The notes: a model not told the origin generated them from the sequence alone. A stretch of 64,000 nucleotides of DNA from CBDFGT01 sp965247225 (GCA_965247225.1 CBDFGT010000017.1:124001-188000), one strand, 5' to 3'. Shown: positions 1 through 10,163, numbered from the stretch's first letter. Program-made: numbers and translations.

Positions 1-335
1 ATATTGATGATCCTGCCACGCCAGTGCGCAATGAAATCGGCGCTCAAAAGCCGCATGAAACCGGCAAGGCAGATCAGGTGCGGCTTGAATTCGGCAAGTT
101 GCTTCAATATTGCCGCTTCATGCTCTGCCTTGTCGGCATAGTCGCCACGTGCGATGGCAACAGCCGGTATGCCAAGGGCTTCAGCCTTTGCAATGCCACC
201 GGCCTGTGGCCTGTCGGAAATCACGCCCACAATTTCGGCAGGAAAACCGTCCTCACGGGTGGTTTCAACCAGCCGCACCATATTGGAGCCGCTGCCCGAA
301 ATGAAAACCACCACCCGCGTCCTGTTGCTGCTCAT
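1..335 (-). CDS. purN: Phosphoribosylglycinamide formyltransferase PurN (partial)
   Basis: GAR transformylase transfers a formyl group from 10-formyl-THF to GAR, step 3 of purine synthesis. Only the N-terminal ~111 residues are here; the gene runs off the left edge. Reading leftward from an ATG at 335, the protein opens with MSSNRTRVVVFISGSGSN, the phosphate-binding SGSGSN loop of the family, and later has VGVISDRPQAGG and CLAGFMRLL, typical PurN segments. The start overlaps the purM stop by four bases (ATGA), so the two are translationally coupled as a purMN operon. Confidence 0.95.
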   Translation of the reverse strand, partial: MSSNRTRVVVFISGSGSNMVRLVETTREDGFPAEIVGVISDRPQAGGIAKAEALGIPAVAIARGDYADKAEHEAAILKQLAEFKPHLICLAGFMRLLSADFIAHWRGRIIN

Positions 336-1405
336 AGGGGCAATCTTCCCCTGTATTGCACACCGGCTTGCCCTTCTGCTCGCGCAATCATCCGGCCCAG
401 CGTCACAACTGTTTCGCCTTCGCCGGTCAGCACAGAGGCAACCTCTGAAGCCTTGTCGGCGGAAACGACGACAATCATGCCAATACCGCAATTGAAGGTG
501 CGCAGCATTTCGCGTTCGGCAATACCGCCGGTCCCGGCCAGCCAGGAAAACACCTTTGGCACCGGAACAGCGGAAAGGTTGATTTCAGCAGCAAGATGCT
601 TTGGCAGAACCCGCGGAATATTTTCCGGAAAGCCGCCGCCGGTAATATGGGCCAGCGCCTTGATGGCCGATGTCGCGCAGATGGCGGAAAGCACGGATTT
701 GACATAGATCCGTGTCGGTACCAGAAGGGCGGCACCCAGCGTTTCACCCGCGCCAAACGGGGCGGGCGACTGCCAGTTGAGACCGGAAAGTTCCACGATC
801 TTGCGCACCAGCGAATAGCCGTTGGAATGAACGCCGGAAGAGGCCAGTCCGAGAATGACATCGCCTTCGCCGATATCACCTGCGGGCAGCAATTGCCCGC
901 GCTCGGCGGCACCCACGGCAAAACCGGCCAGATCATAATCGCCACCGGAATACATGCCCGGCATTTCGGCGGTTTCGCCGCCAATCAGGGCGCAACCGGC
1001 CTGACGGCAGCCATCGGCAATGCCGCCGACAATGGCGGCTCCCTGATCCGGATCCAGCTTGCCGGTTGCAAAATAATCCAGAAAGAACAGCGGTTCTGCA
1101 CCCTGGACCACCAGATCGTTGACACACATGGCAACAAGATCAATCCCGACCGTATCATGCAGGCCGGCATCAATGGCGATTTTCAGCTTGGTGCCGACAC
1201 CATCATTGGCGGCTACCAGGACAGGATCGGTAAAGCCTGCGGCTTTCAGGTCGAAAAGGCCGCCAAAGCCGCCAATCTCCCCGTCGGCACCCGGACGCCG
1301 GGTCGAACGCACAAGCGGTTTGATTTTTTCAACCATCAGGTTTCCGGCGTCGATGTCAACACCGGCATCACTGTAGGTCAGGCCGTTGCGGGTTTCCTGG
1401 GTCAT
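332..1405 (-). CDS. purM: Phosphoribosylformylglycinamidine cyclo-ligase PurM (AIR synthetase)
   Basis: Cytosolic enzyme of 357 residues, the family's usual length, converting FGAM to AIR with ATP in purine synthesis. It opens with the conserved SDAGVDIDAGN segment, has NDGVGTKLKIA around residue 70, EPLFFLDYFATGKLD, and GGGFPENIPR in the C-terminal half, all hallmarks of PurM. It is read toward purN with a four-base overlap. The 178-base gap to the divergent CDP-alcohol transferase gene at 1584 should hold promoters for both directions; I could not fix a -10/-35 pair there. Confidence 0.97.
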   Translation of the reverse strand: MTQETRNGLTYSDAGVDIDAGNLMVEKIKPLVRSTRRPGADGEIGGFGGLFDLKAAGFTDPVLVAANDGVGTKLKIAIDAGLHDTVGIDLVAMCVNDLVVQGAEPLFFLDYFATGKLDPDQGAAIVGGIADGCRQAGCALIGGETAEMPGMYSGGDYDLAGFAVGAAERGQLLPAGDIGEGDVILGLASSGVHSNGYSLVRKIVELSGLNWQSPAPFGAGETLGAALLVPTRIYVKSVLSAICATSAIKALAHITGGGFPENIPRVLPKHLAAEINLSAVPVPKVFSWLAGTGGIAEREMLRTFNCGIGMIVVVSADKASEVASVLTGEGETVVTLGRMIARAEGQAGVQYRGRLPL

Positions 1406-1583
1406 GGCTCACGCTCCGAAAACTGTCATTCCTGCCCCCGCCATTGGCATGACAGCCCACCAAGTGCAAGCGGAATGGACAATATCGCGCAAGTTTTGAA
1501 CCGGTGTCCGCTGCATGGACCCAAAAAACTTGGAAACCCGGGCCGTGATACCATATAGAAGTCAGACTGCAGGAGGCCGGGAA

Positions 1584-2120
1584 ATGACATTGCCAAATTA
1601 TATCACGATTGCCAGATTTCTGGCTGTCCCGGCAATTGTCTATGCCCTGCTGCACGGATATGTGATTGCAGCCTTTGTCGGTTTTCTGGCAGCCGGAATA
1701 TCTGACGCGCTGGACGGCATCATCGCCCGGCATTTCAACGCCCGGTCGGATCTCGGCACATGGATGGACCCGGTCGCTGACAAGTTTTTGCTGGTGTCCA
1801 TGTTCATTGTTCTGGGGGTTCTGGGGCATTTGCCGGACTGGCTGGTGCTTCTGGTCATCACCCGCGATGTTCTGATTGTCGGAGCCGTAATCCTGTCCAG
1901 TCTGATGGGGCATCCGCTCAGGCTGGCCCCCATTTTTGTATCAAAGGCCAATACGGCGGCCCAGATCGGTCTGGTGGTGGTTGTGCTGGCGATGCTGGCC
2001 GGGCTGGTTTCGCTTCCGGGACTGATTGTTGGCATGATTGAACTCACTGCGGCCTTGACCATTGCTTCGGCACTATCCTATTTCGTAATATGGATCAGGC
2101 ATGTCGGACAGGCGGAATAG
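1584..2120 (+). CDS. CDP-alcohol phosphatidyltransferase family protein (PgsA-like)
   Basis: Integral membrane enzyme of 178 residues that would transfer a phosphatidyl group from CDP-diacylglycerol to an alcohol. It carries the full family signature DGxxARx8GxxxDxxxD: DGIIAR, then G, then WMDPVAD. These aspartates bind the metal and CDP. Four or more hydrophobic segments follow the soluble motif. The start at 1584 is set by AGGAGG at 1571-1576; an upstream in-frame ATG at 1515 lacks such a site. Substrate (glycerol-3-phosphate or another alcohol) cannot be read from the sequence. It precedes the AI-2E-family gene and is divergent from purM. Confidence 0.9.
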   Translation: MTLPNYITIARFLAVPAIVYALLHGYVIAAFVGFLAAGISDALDGIIARHFNARSDLGTWMDPVADKFLLVSMFIVLGVLGHLPDWLVLLVITRDVLIVGAVILSSLMGHPLRLAPIFVSKANTAAQIGLVVVVLAMLAGLVSLPGLIVGMIELTAALTIASALSYFVIWIRHVGQAE

Positions 2121-2166
2121 GTCAGCCGTCCGGCCAGGGCTTTTGAAGAAAAACCGGGAAAACACC

Positions 2167-3297
2167 ATGGCGACCAATTCCAGCATGACCGGACTGAAGC
2201 ATCAACTGGTGTTTTTTCTTGTGATTTTCGCGCTGTTCGTCAGTTTCCTGATGGTATTTCATACGATTCTGCTGCCATTCATTGCGGGCATGGCACTGGC
2301 CTATTCCCTTGATCCTGTCGCTGACTGGTTTCAGCGCCACGGTTTCAGCCGGATAGCGGCCACCAGCATCATACTGGTCAGTTTTCTCGTGCTTTTTGTT
2401 CTGGCACTGGTGATCATTATTCCGGTCCTCGCCTCGCAGGCATCCGGATTCATTGCCAAGATCCCGGATTATGTTACGCAGCTACAGCAACTGGTGGCCG
2501 ACGGGCGGCTCAATATCATGCCCAAATGGCTGACAGACCAGATTGGCACCATCAAGGAAAACTCATCAAAAATTCTCTCCGAGGGAGCGGGCTTTCTGGG
2601 AACATTGCTGGGGCAAATCTGGGATTCCGGTGTTGCTCTTCTCGATATATTGTCGCTGGTCATCGTGACTCCGGTTGTGGCCTTTTACCTGTTGCTGGAC
2701 TGGGACCGGATGGTGAAGAAGGTCGACAGCTGGGTGCCGCGCGACTATGTGTCCGTGGTGCGCGAGATCGGTACCGAGATCAACAGGACGATTGGCGGCT
2801 TCGTGCGCGGGCAGGGATCGCTCTGCCTGATCCTGGGGCTTTACTATGGTATCGGGCTGACACTGACCGGGCTGAATTTCGGCCTGTTGATCGGCCTGTT
2901 TACCGGTCTTATCAGTTTCATTCCCTATGTCGGCTCGGTCATCGGGCTGGTCCTTGCGCTGGGTCTGGCCGTGGTCCAGTTCTGGCCCGATTACACGATG
3001 GTGCTGATTGTTCTGGCCATCTTCTTTTCAGGTCAGTTTCTGGAAGGCAATATCCTTCAGCCCAAGCTGGTGGGCAACAGCGTCGGGCTGCATCCCGTCT
3101 GGCTGATGTTTGCCCTGTTTGCCTTTGGCCTTCTGTTCGGCTTCGTGGGTCTTCTGGTGGCAGTTCCGGCTGCTGCCTGTGTGGGCGTTGTCGTGCGGTT
3201 TGCGCTGAACCGCTATCTGGCCAGTGAACTTTATTCCGGGTCAAATGCGCAAACCGGCGAAAAACAACAGGGATCCCTGAGCGAAAATGGCCAGTGA
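2167..3297 (+). CDS. AI-2E family transporter (PerM/UPF0118 type)
   Basis: Polytopic inner-membrane protein of about 376 residues in the family that includes TqsA and PerM. Hydrophobic N-terminal helices (LVFFLVIFALFVSFLMV, LLPFIAGMALAYSLDPVADW) are followed by an amphipathic central region and then C-terminal helices including GLFTGLISFIPYVGSVIGL, EGNILQPKLVGNSVGLHPVW and the usual LVAVPAAACVGVVVRF. Transported substrate unknown. Start uncertain: ATG 2167 fits the family N terminus, while an in-frame ATG at 2101 would overlap the preceding gene by 20 bases. The 3' end overlaps hdaA by 11 bases, an order conserved in related bacteria. Confidence 0.9.
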   Translation: MATNSSMTGLKHQLVFFLVIFALFVSFLMVFHTILLPFIAGMALAYSLDPVADWFQRHGFSRIAATSIILVSFLVLFVLALVIIIPVLASQASGFIAKIPDYVTQLQQLVADGRLNIMPKWLTDQIGTIKENSSKILSEGAGFLGTLLGQIWDSGVALLDILSLVIVTPVVAFYLLLDWDRMVKKVDSWVPRDYVSVVREIGTEINRTIGGFVRGQGSLCLILGLYYGIGLTLTGLNFGLLIGLFTGLISFIPYVGSVIGLVLALGLAVVQFWPDYTMVLIVLAIFFSGQFLEGNILQPKLVGNSVGLHPVWLMFALFAFGLLFGFVGLLVAVPAAACVGVVVRFALNRYLASELYSGSNAQTGEKQQGSLSENGQ

Positions 3298-3973
3298 CAA
3301 ACCGATCAGATTGGTACAGGACATGGGGCAATTGCCGCTGGTTTTCAATCATGATGCAGCCCTGTCCCGCGATGATCTGCTGATTTCCGACCCCCTGAGC
3401 GCCGCCGTCACAATGGTTGACACATGGCCGCAATGGCCGTCGCCTGTTGTCATTCTGGCAGGCCCCGCCGGTTCCGGAAAATCGCATCTGGCCAGCATCT
3501 GGCGGGAAAAGGCCGCTGCTGTCGATATTCATCCCCGGGCAGGCTCGAATGCCGCCGAACACGCCGCCCGCGGGCCGGTAGTTTTTGAAGATGTTGAGCG
3601 CCGGGGTTTTGACGAGACGACACTTTTTCATGTGATCAATTCCGTGCGCGAAAACCGCACAAGCCTGCTGATGACCACACGAATCTGGCCCATGTCCTGG
3701 AATGTGGATCTGGCCGACCTGCGGTCACGGCTGAAGGCAGCAACCGTTGTGGAAATCGGAGAACCGGACGACACATTGCTGGGGCAGGTTCTGGTCAAGC
3801 TGTTCGCCGACCGGCAGATCTCCGTTGATGACAGGGTCATATCCTATCTGGTGGCAAGAATGGAACGCTCGCATGATTCCGCCCGGACACTGGTGGAACA
3901 GCTGGATCGTCTGGCGCTGGCGCGCGGTGTGCGTATCAGCAGGGCACTGGCCGCAGAAGTGTTAAAGTTGTGA
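3287..3973 (+). CDS. hdaA: HdaA, DnaA-related regulatory inactivation factor
   Basis: Short DnaA-like AAA+ protein (228 residues) lacking the DNA-binding domain. In Caulobacter HdaA works with the beta clamp to stimulate DnaA-ATP hydrolysis and stop over-initiation. Visible features are QLPLVF at residues 15-20, a clamp-binding motif near the N terminus; Walker A GPAGSGKS at 59-66; a Walker B-like VVFEDV near 98-103; and a sensor I-like LLMTTRIWP. The ATG lies inside the end of the preceding gene, so the two are probably cotranscribed. The position before ppk is typical for Rhizobiales. Confidence 0.92.
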   Translation: MASDKPIRLVQDMGQLPLVFNHDAALSRDDLLISDPLSAAVTMVDTWPQWPSPVVILAGPAGSGKSHLASIWREKAAAVDIHPRAGSNAAEHAARGPVVFEDVERRGFDETTLFHVINSVRENRTSLLMTTRIWPMSWNVDLADLRSRLKAATVVEIGEPDDTLLGQVLVKLFADRQISVDDRVISYLVARMERSHDSARTLVEQLDRLALARGVRISRALAAEVLKL

Positions 3974-4053
3974 ATGACTTATCGTAAAAATGTGCATTGT
4001 CACAAGACCGTCGTGAATATGCTATAACGGCAACGCAAAAAGGAGATCGCGGT

Positions 4054-6245
4054 ATGGACATGATGACATCGGAAAATGGCAATGCGCAAGACACTGTCGT
4101 TGCCGATCAGGAAGATATGCTCAGCAGCCCCCACCGCTTTATCAACCGCGAGTTTTCATGGCTGCAATTCAACCGGCGCGTTCTGGAAGAAACACTCAAC
4201 ACGGCACACCCCTTGCTGGAGCGTATCCGCTTCCTGTCGATTTCGGCAGCCAATCTTGATGAATTCTTCATGGTGCGGGTGGCCGGTCTCGAAGGCCAGG
4301 TCCGACAGGGCGTCGCCATCAGGGGTCCGGATGGAAAGACGCCGGCCGAGCAGCTGGAAAATATTCTGAAAGAAATCGATAACCTGCAGATGGAGCAGCA
4401 GGCTTCCCTGGCTGTGCTGCAACAATATCTGGCCAAGGAAGACATTCTCATCGTGCGTCCACCGGCCCTGGCATCGAATGACAGGATCTGGCTGGAAACC
4501 GAATTCCAGAAGTCCATCTTTCCGGTCATGACCCCGCTTTCGATTGATCCGGCCCATCCTTTCCCGTTCATTCCCAATCTCGGGTTTACTATGGCCCTGC
4601 AATTGGTCAGTACAAAGGGCAGGGAGCCGATGACCGCACTTCTGCGCTTGCCTGTTGCGCTGCCGCGTTTTGTGCGTCTGCCGGATATGGACGGCACGAT
4701 TCGCTATATCACCATGGAAGATGTGGTAAGCCTGTTTGTGGAAAGACTGTTTCCTGGCTATCAGGTTAACGGCTCGGGACATTCCGCATTATCCGCGACA
4801 GTGATATCGAAGTGGAGGAAGAGGCGGAGGATCTGGTGCGTTTCTTCGAGACTGCACTGAAACGTCGCCGTCGCGGATCCGTCATCCGTATTGAAACCGA
4901 TTCGGAGATGCCGGCCTCTCTGCGCCATTTCGTGGTGCAGGAACTGGGTGTTCCTGAAAATCGCGTTGCGGTTTTGCCGGGCCTGCTGGCCTTGAATACC
5001 CTCTCGGAAATCACCAGGGCCCCTCGGCCGGATCTGCTTTTCAAGCCCTATAATGCGCGATTTCCCGAGCGGGTCCGCGACCATGGGGGCGATTGTTTCG
5101 CAGCGATCCGTGAGAAAGACATGGTGGTCCACCATCCCTATGAATCTTTCGATGTTGTGGTCCAGTTTCTGCTCCAGGCCGCGCGCGATCCTGAAGTTCT
5201 GGCGATAAAGCAGACGCTGTATCGCACATCGAATGACAGCCCTATTGTCCGCGCGCTGATTGATGCCGCCGAGGCAGGAAAATCTGTTACGGCCCTGGTC
5301 GAACTGAAGGCCCGGTTCGACGAAGAGGCCAATATTCGCTGGGCCCGCGATCTGGAACGCGCCGGTGTGCAGGTGGTTTTCGGCTTTATTGAACTGAAAA
5401 CCCATGCCAAGATGTCGATGATTGTGCGCCGTGAAGACGGCAAGTTGCGCACCTATTGCCATCTTGGAACCGGAAATTACCATCCGGTGACTGCCAAGAT
5501 CTATACAGACCTTTCGTTCTTTACCTGCAATGAAGCCATTGGCCATGACATGGCGAATATCTTCAATTTCATCACCGGCTATGGTGAACCGGAGGCCGGC
5601 ATGAAGCTGGCCATGTCACCCACGACGATGCGACCGCGCATCCTGAGCCATATCGAGGAAGAAATTCTGCATGCCAGGGCAGGACGTCCTGCGGCCATCT
5701 GGATGAAGATGAACTCGCTGGTGGACCCGGACATTATAGACGCACTTTATCGTGCCAGCCGTGCAGGGGTCATGATCGAGCTGGTTATTCGGGGCATATG
5801 CTGCCTGCGTCCGCAGGTTCCGGGCCTTTCGGATAATATTCGCGTCAAGTCCATCGTTGGCCGGTTTCTCGAACACAGTCGTATTTTCTGCTTCGGAAAC
5901 GGCTATGGCCTGCCATCAGAAAAGGCGCTGGTCTATATCGGCTCGGCCGACATGATGCCGCGCAATCTGGACCGTCGCGTCGAGACTTTGGTTCCCTTGC
6001 GCAATCCAACTGTGCATGAACAGGTTTTGTCACAAATAATGCTTGGCAATCTTATCGATAACCAGCAGAGCTATGAAATACTGGAGGATGGCACATCGCA
6101 CCGCATCAGTGTACGGGAAGGCGAGGAGCCATTCAATGCACAGCAGTATTTCATGACCAACCCAAGCCTGTCGGGCAGGGGCGGGGCCTTGACCTCCAGT
6201 GCACCGCAACTGATTGCCGGATGGAAATCCCGCAAGAAAAAGTAA
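4054..6245 (+). CDS. ppk: Polyphosphate kinase Ppk1 (one frameshift)
   Basis: Polymerises the gamma phosphate of ATP into polyphosphate. About 730 residues once one frame change is corrected. The N-terminal part (FINREFSWLQFNRRVLEE) reads in one frame to about 4775 and the rest (FRIIRDSDIEVEEEAEDL onward) in the next. Adding one G to the run at 4776-4778 restores GSGTFRIIRDSD, as in relatives. The C-terminal half holds the two PLD-like catalytic segments KTHAKMSMIVRRE and YCHLGTGNYHP. The start is set by AGGAG at 4041-4045. It is followed 12 bases later by ppx. The indel is probably a sequence error; if real, the enzyme is lost. Confidence 0.93.
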
Positions 6246-6257
6246 AACTGGAAGTGC

Positions 6258-7787
6258 ATGGTAGAATCAGAAGCTCAAGGGCGCTTGCGCGGCATTGCTC
6301 CCGTATCTGTAGTGGATATCGGGTCGAATTCCATTCGCCTTGTAATTTATGAAGGCATGAGCCGCTCCCCGGCCGTGCTTTTTAACGAAAAAGTTCTGTG
6401 CGGTCTGGCCAAGGGCATAGCCAAAACCGGAAAGCTGGATATCAGGAGCGTGGAGCGCGCACTTGCGGCCCTGCACCGGTTCAAGGCACTGTCTGTCCAG
6501 GCGCGCGCCACAACCATCCATGTTCTGGCAACTGCTGCTGCCCGCGAAGCTTCTGACGGTCCGGAGTTTATCAGGCGCGCGGAAGAAATTCTGGGCCGCA
6601 AGGTTCGGCTTCTGTCCGGTGAGGAGGAAGCCATGTATTCCGCGCTGGGTGTTATCAGCGGCTTCCATCATCCGGACGGAGTGGCAGGCGATCTGGGCGG
6701 CGGTTCTCTGGAATTGATCGATATACGGGAGCAGACCTATGGTCAGGGCGTAACCCTGCCACTGGGCGGGCTGCGGCTTTCTGAATATGCCAATGGCTCG
6801 ATTGCCAAAGCCACAACCTTTGCCCGCAAGGTCATTTCCGGGGTTGATTTCCTCAAAGCCGGTGAGGGGCGCATATTCTATGCCGTTGGCGGAACCTGGC
6901 GCAATATTGCCAAACTGCATATGGAGGTGCGCAAATATCCGCTGCACATGATGCAGGGCTATGAAATTCCGTTTGAGGAAGCCATGGTTTTCCTCAACGA
7001 TGTCATCAAGTCCAGGGATTCCAGGGAGCCGGCCCTCCAGTCCATTTCGCGCAACAGGCGCAATCTTCTGCCATTCGGGGCCATTGCCATGCGCGAGGTT
7101 CTGGCCATCATGAAGCCGTCTAAAGTGTGCTTTTCTGCCCGGGGCGTGCGGGAAGGGTTCCTGTATTCCCTTCTGCCCGATGCCGAACGTGCCAGGGATC
7201 CGCTGCTGGAAGCCGCTGATGAACTGGCAATCCTGCGCGCCAGATCCCCCGAACATGCCCGTGAACTGGCGGCCTGGACCGGCTCTGTCCTGCACTGGTT
7301 CGGTATTGAGGAAAGCGAGGAAGAAGGCCGTTACCGGCAGGCGGCCTGCCTCATGGCCGATATCAGCTGGCGCGCCCATCCGGATTATCGCGGGCTTCAG
7401 GCGCTCAATGTGATTGCCAATGGCACATTTGCAGGCATCAGCCATGCGGGCAGGGCCTATCTGGCCCTTGCCAATTACTATCGCTACGAAGGCCTGAATG
7501 ATGATGGTGCCACAGGTGCCATGGCAGGCATTGCCACGCCAAGATTGCTGGAAATGGCAAAGCTGCTCGGCGGCCTTTTGCGCGTCGTCTATCTTTTCTC
7601 GGCGTCCATGCCGGGCGTGGTGCGGCATCTGGATTTCGGACTGCCACCTGAAGGCCGGACAGATATTGACCTTCAGTTTGTGGTTCCCGCGGCCTATCGC
7701 GATTTTGCCGGTGAACGCCTCGACGGGCGCCTGCAGCAATTGGCAAAGCTGACCGGCAAGCGGCTGGAGTTCAAATTTATGGAGTAG
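6258..7787 (+). CDS. ppx: Exopolyphosphatase Ppx (Ppx/GppA family)
   Basis: Releases orthophosphate from polyphosphate chain ends, opposing the adjacent ppk. 509 residues with the ASKHA fold: VVDIGSNSIRLVIYE near residue 18 is the first phosphate-binding loop, and GDLGGGSLELID near 145 is the second. A FSARGVREGFLYSLL segment closes the catalytic core, followed by the helical HD-like C-terminal domain usual in the longer members. Guanosine pentaphosphatase activity (GppA) is possible within this family. The gene lies 12 bases after ppk, so they form an operon for polyphosphate turnover. Confidence 0.94.
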   Translation: MVESEAQGRLRGIAPVSVVDIGSNSIRLVIYEGMSRSPAVLFNEKVLCGLAKGIAKTGKLDIRSVERALAALHRFKALSVQARATTIHVLATAAAREASDGPEFIRRAEEILGRKVRLLSGEEEAMYSALGVISGFHHPDGVAGDLGGGSLELIDIREQTYGQGVTLPLGGLRLSEYANGSIAKATTFARKVISGVDFLKAGEGRIFYAVGGTWRNIAKLHMEVRKYPLHMMQGYEIPFEEAMVFLNDVIKSRDSREPALQSISRNRRNLLPFGAIAMREVLAIMKPSKVCFSARGVREGFLYSLLPDAERARDPLLEAADELAILRARSPEHARELAAWTGSVLHWFGIEESEEEGRYRQAACLMADISWRAHPDYRGLQALNVIANGTFAGISHAGRAYLALANYYRYEGLNDDGATGAMAGIATPRLLEMAKLLGGLLRVVYLFSASMPGVVRHLDFGLPPEGRTDIDLQFVVPAAYRDFAGERLDGRLQQLAKLTGKRLEFKFME

Positions 7788-7835
7788 GGGCAAGAGCTTT
7801 CTGCCGCCGCTGAAACAGGGCAGGGCGGTCGCGGC

Positions 7836-8840
7836 TCAGCCTCGATTTTCCTTTGGAGCAAGGTCGGTTTCTGCAATATCTGTCTCGCCTCGGCGCGCAT
7901 AGCGTTGCGCGATGACGGCGCATGCCATCAGCTGAATCTGATGGAATATCATGATCGGCAACACAATGGCACCGATCGGCTGGCCTGCGAAGATGGCGTT
8001 GGCCATGGGAACACCGGATGCAAGGCTCTTTTTGGAACCGCAGAATGTGATGGCAATCTCGTCTTCCCTCGAAAACCCCAGAGCCCTGCTGCCATACATC
8101 GTGCAGGCGAGTACGAAGGCGAGAAGGCCCGTATTGATCGCGGCAATCAAAAGGATGTCGCTGATACCGAATTTTTCCCAGATGCCTTCGATCACGGAAG
8201 CACTGAAGGCCGAATAGACCACCATGAGGATCGATCCACGGTCAATCGGCATCAAAAGCGGCTTGTGCGCCCGCACCCATTGGCCAACGAGCGGCTGGAG
8301 AATCTGTCCGGCGATGAACGGCAACAGCAGCTGGACCAGGATTTGCAGCATCGCATCCAGCGATACTTCGCCATGCCCGCCTGCCGAAAGCAGCAATCCG
8401 CAGAGCAGCGGGGTGAGGAACATGCCAGATACATTCGAGGCCGAGGCTGCACAGATGGCCGCAGGCACATTGCCCCGCGCCATTGATGTGAAGGCGATGG
8501 AGGACTGCACGGTGGAGGGCAGGGTGCACAGGTAGAGCACGCCAATATAGAGCTGCGGCGACAGGACGCCCTTCAATACAAAACCCATCGCCAGGCCGAT
8601 CAGCGGAAAAAATCCGAAAGTGACAAAGAGAATGGCAAGATGCAGCCGCCAGTGCAGGAGGCCCGCAAGGACCACATCGCGCGACAGGCGCGCACCATGC
8701 AGGAAGAAAAGCGCTGCGATGGCAATCTTGGTCGCCAGGCTGAAAAGGGTGGCTGCCTCGCCGCTGACGGGAAACTGCGAGGCAAACACAACAGTGCAGA
8801 CCAGCAAAATTGTAAATGTATCGGGCAAAAACCGTCTCAT
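7836..8840 (-). CDS. Bile acid:sodium symporter family protein (SBF-like)
   Basis: Inner-membrane carrier of 334 residues with about ten hydrophobic segments, in the SBF/YfeH-like branch (PF13593 type). Recognisable stretches are FFLHGARLSRDVVLAGLLHWRL, LCTLPSTVQSSIAFTSMARGN, which contains the conserved crossover-helix residues, and FCGSKKSLASGVPMANAIF near the end. The substrate cannot be inferred; bacterial members carry diverse organic anions. It converges on ppx with a 48-base gap. The AGGAAA-type ribosome site upstream of 8840 supports the start. Confidence 0.88.
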   Translation of the reverse strand: MRRFLPDTFTILLVCTVVFASQFPVSGEAATLFSLATKIAIAALFFLHGARLSRDVVLAGLLHWRLHLAILFVTFGFFPLIGLAMGFVLKGVLSPQLYIGVLYLCTLPSTVQSSIAFTSMARGNVPAAICAASASNVSGMFLTPLLCGLLLSAGGHGEVSLDAMLQILVQLLLPFIAGQILQPLVGQWVRAHKPLLMPIDRGSILMVVYSAFSASVIEGIWEKFGISDILLIAAINTGLLAFVLACTMYGSRALGFSREDEIAITFCGSKKSLASGVPMANAIFAGQPIGAIVLPIMIFHQIQLMACAVIAQRYARRGETDIAETDLAPKENRG

Positions 8841-8896
8841 GCCATCGTTTCCTGATCCAAGAAATGCACGTAAATATCCATGCCGGTGCTATGCCT

Positions 8897-10069
8897 TCAG
8901 GCGAGCGGGGCGTCCTGTGGCGGCGCAAACGTGACGACATCGACCTTCCGGTCGACAAACCGCAGCGCCACTTCGCCCTTGATCAGTTTTAACGCATAGT
9001 CACCAAACAGATCCTTGCGCCATCCGGAAAGCGCCGCAACCTCGGCCTTCTCGCCTTCGGCTGCAATCTTGTCCAGATCCTCGCCATTGGCGATCACCTT
9101 GGCAGCAACGCCCTGCTTCTCCGAAATCAGTTTCAGAAGGACTTTCAGCATTTCCACAGCCGCTGCTGCCCCTTCCGGTTGCTGGTTCTGGCGCGGCAGT
9201 TTCGGCATATCCGCCTTTGGAATGGCAAGGGCCGTATTCACAGCCTCGACAATGGCCCCGCCTGAAGAGGACCGTTCCCAGCCCTTGGGGATCGTGCGCA
9301 GGCGTCCCAGGGCATCGATATCCCTGGGTGCCTGCTGGGCTATCTCGTAAATCGTGTCATCTTTCAGAACCCGGCCGCGCGGCACATTGCGGTTGCGCGC
9401 CTCACGCTCGCGCCAGGCGGCAACATGCTTGAGAATGGAAAGCTCCTGCGGTTTTTTCAGCCGCATTTTCAGCCGGTTCCAGGCATCATCGGGATGCAGG
9501 TCATAGGTTTCCGGCGATTCCAGCACGGCCATTTCCTCGGTCAGCCACAACGAGCGCCCTTCACGCTCCAGTTGTTCGCGAAGGCTGAGATAGACATCCC
9601 GCAGATGGGTGACATCGGCCAGCGCGTATTCAAGCTGTTCACGCGAGAGCGGACGACGGCTCCAGTCTGTAAAGCGCGAGGATTTGTCGATCTGCACATT
9701 CTTGATCCTCTGCACCAGCTGATCATAGGAAACCGAATCCCCGAAGCCGCAGACCATGGCTGCCACCTGCGTATCAAAAATCGGATGCGGCACCAGATTG
9801 CCGAGATGATAGACGATTTCAATATCCTGACGGGCGGCATGAAACACCTTGATCACATCCGGATTGGCCATCAGCTCAAAAAACGGAGCCAGATCAATAC
9901 CCTTGGCCAAAGGGTCGATAATGTCTTCAAAACCCGGGCAGGCTACCTGGATCAGGCAGAGCTCGGGCCAGAAGGTGGTTTCTCTGAGGAACTCGGTGTC
10001 CACTGTCATGAAGCTGGATTTCGCCAGGGTCTGGCATGCTGCAGCAAGGGCTTCTGTGGACTCAATCAT
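8897..10069 (-). CDS. rnd: Ribonuclease D
   Basis: 3'-5' exonuclease of the DEDDy family that trims tRNA and other stable RNA precursors. About 390 residues. Catalytic acids are visible in MTVDTEFLRE (D and E), HAARQDIEIVYHLG (D) and YALADVTHLRDVY (the YxxxD box). An HRDC domain follows (EREARNRNVPRGRVLKDDTIYEIA), then a second helical domain. The start is uncertain: ATG at 10069 or a TTG six codons upstream at 10087. In relatives rnd lies directly beside aspS; here two extra genes intervene. Confidence 0.94.
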   Translation of the reverse strand: MIESTEALAAACQTLAKSSFMTVDTEFLRETTFWPELCLIQVACPGFEDIIDPLAKGIDLAPFFELMANPDVIKVFHAARQDIEIVYHLGNLVPHPIFDTQVAAMVCGFGDSVSYDQLVQRIKNVQIDKSSRFTDWSRRPLSREQLEYALADVTHLRDVYLSLREQLEREGRSLWLTEEMAVLESPETYDLHPDDAWNRLKMRLKKPQELSILKHVAAWREREARNRNVPRGRVLKDDTIYEIAQQAPRDIDALGRLRTIPKGWERSSSGGAIVEAVNTALAIPKADMPKLPRQNQQPEGAAAAVEMLKVLLKLISEKQGVAAKVIANGEDLDKIAAEGEKAEVAALSGWRKDLFGDYALKLIKGEVALRFVDRKVDVVTFAPPQDAPLA

Positions 10070-10163
10070 GGGCAGATCATCACTCAAAATGGCGTTGATC
10101 CTGTGTTCCTGTTAAACGCGGCGATGTCAATATCGCATCGGGAATCACGAGGCGTACAAGCCC

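Noticed and set aside
596..1558. Long open frame opposite purM (and similar ones opposite ppx, the multicopper oxidase, ldtP and the sugar-phosphate transferase)
   Set aside because: These are shadows caused by codon bias in the real genes; no ribosome site, no recognisable protein and complete overlap with strong genes.
4054..6245. Programmed ribosomal frameshift in ppk
   Set aside because: No slippery heptamer with a following structure is visible, relatives have one continuous frame, and a missing G in a run explains it.
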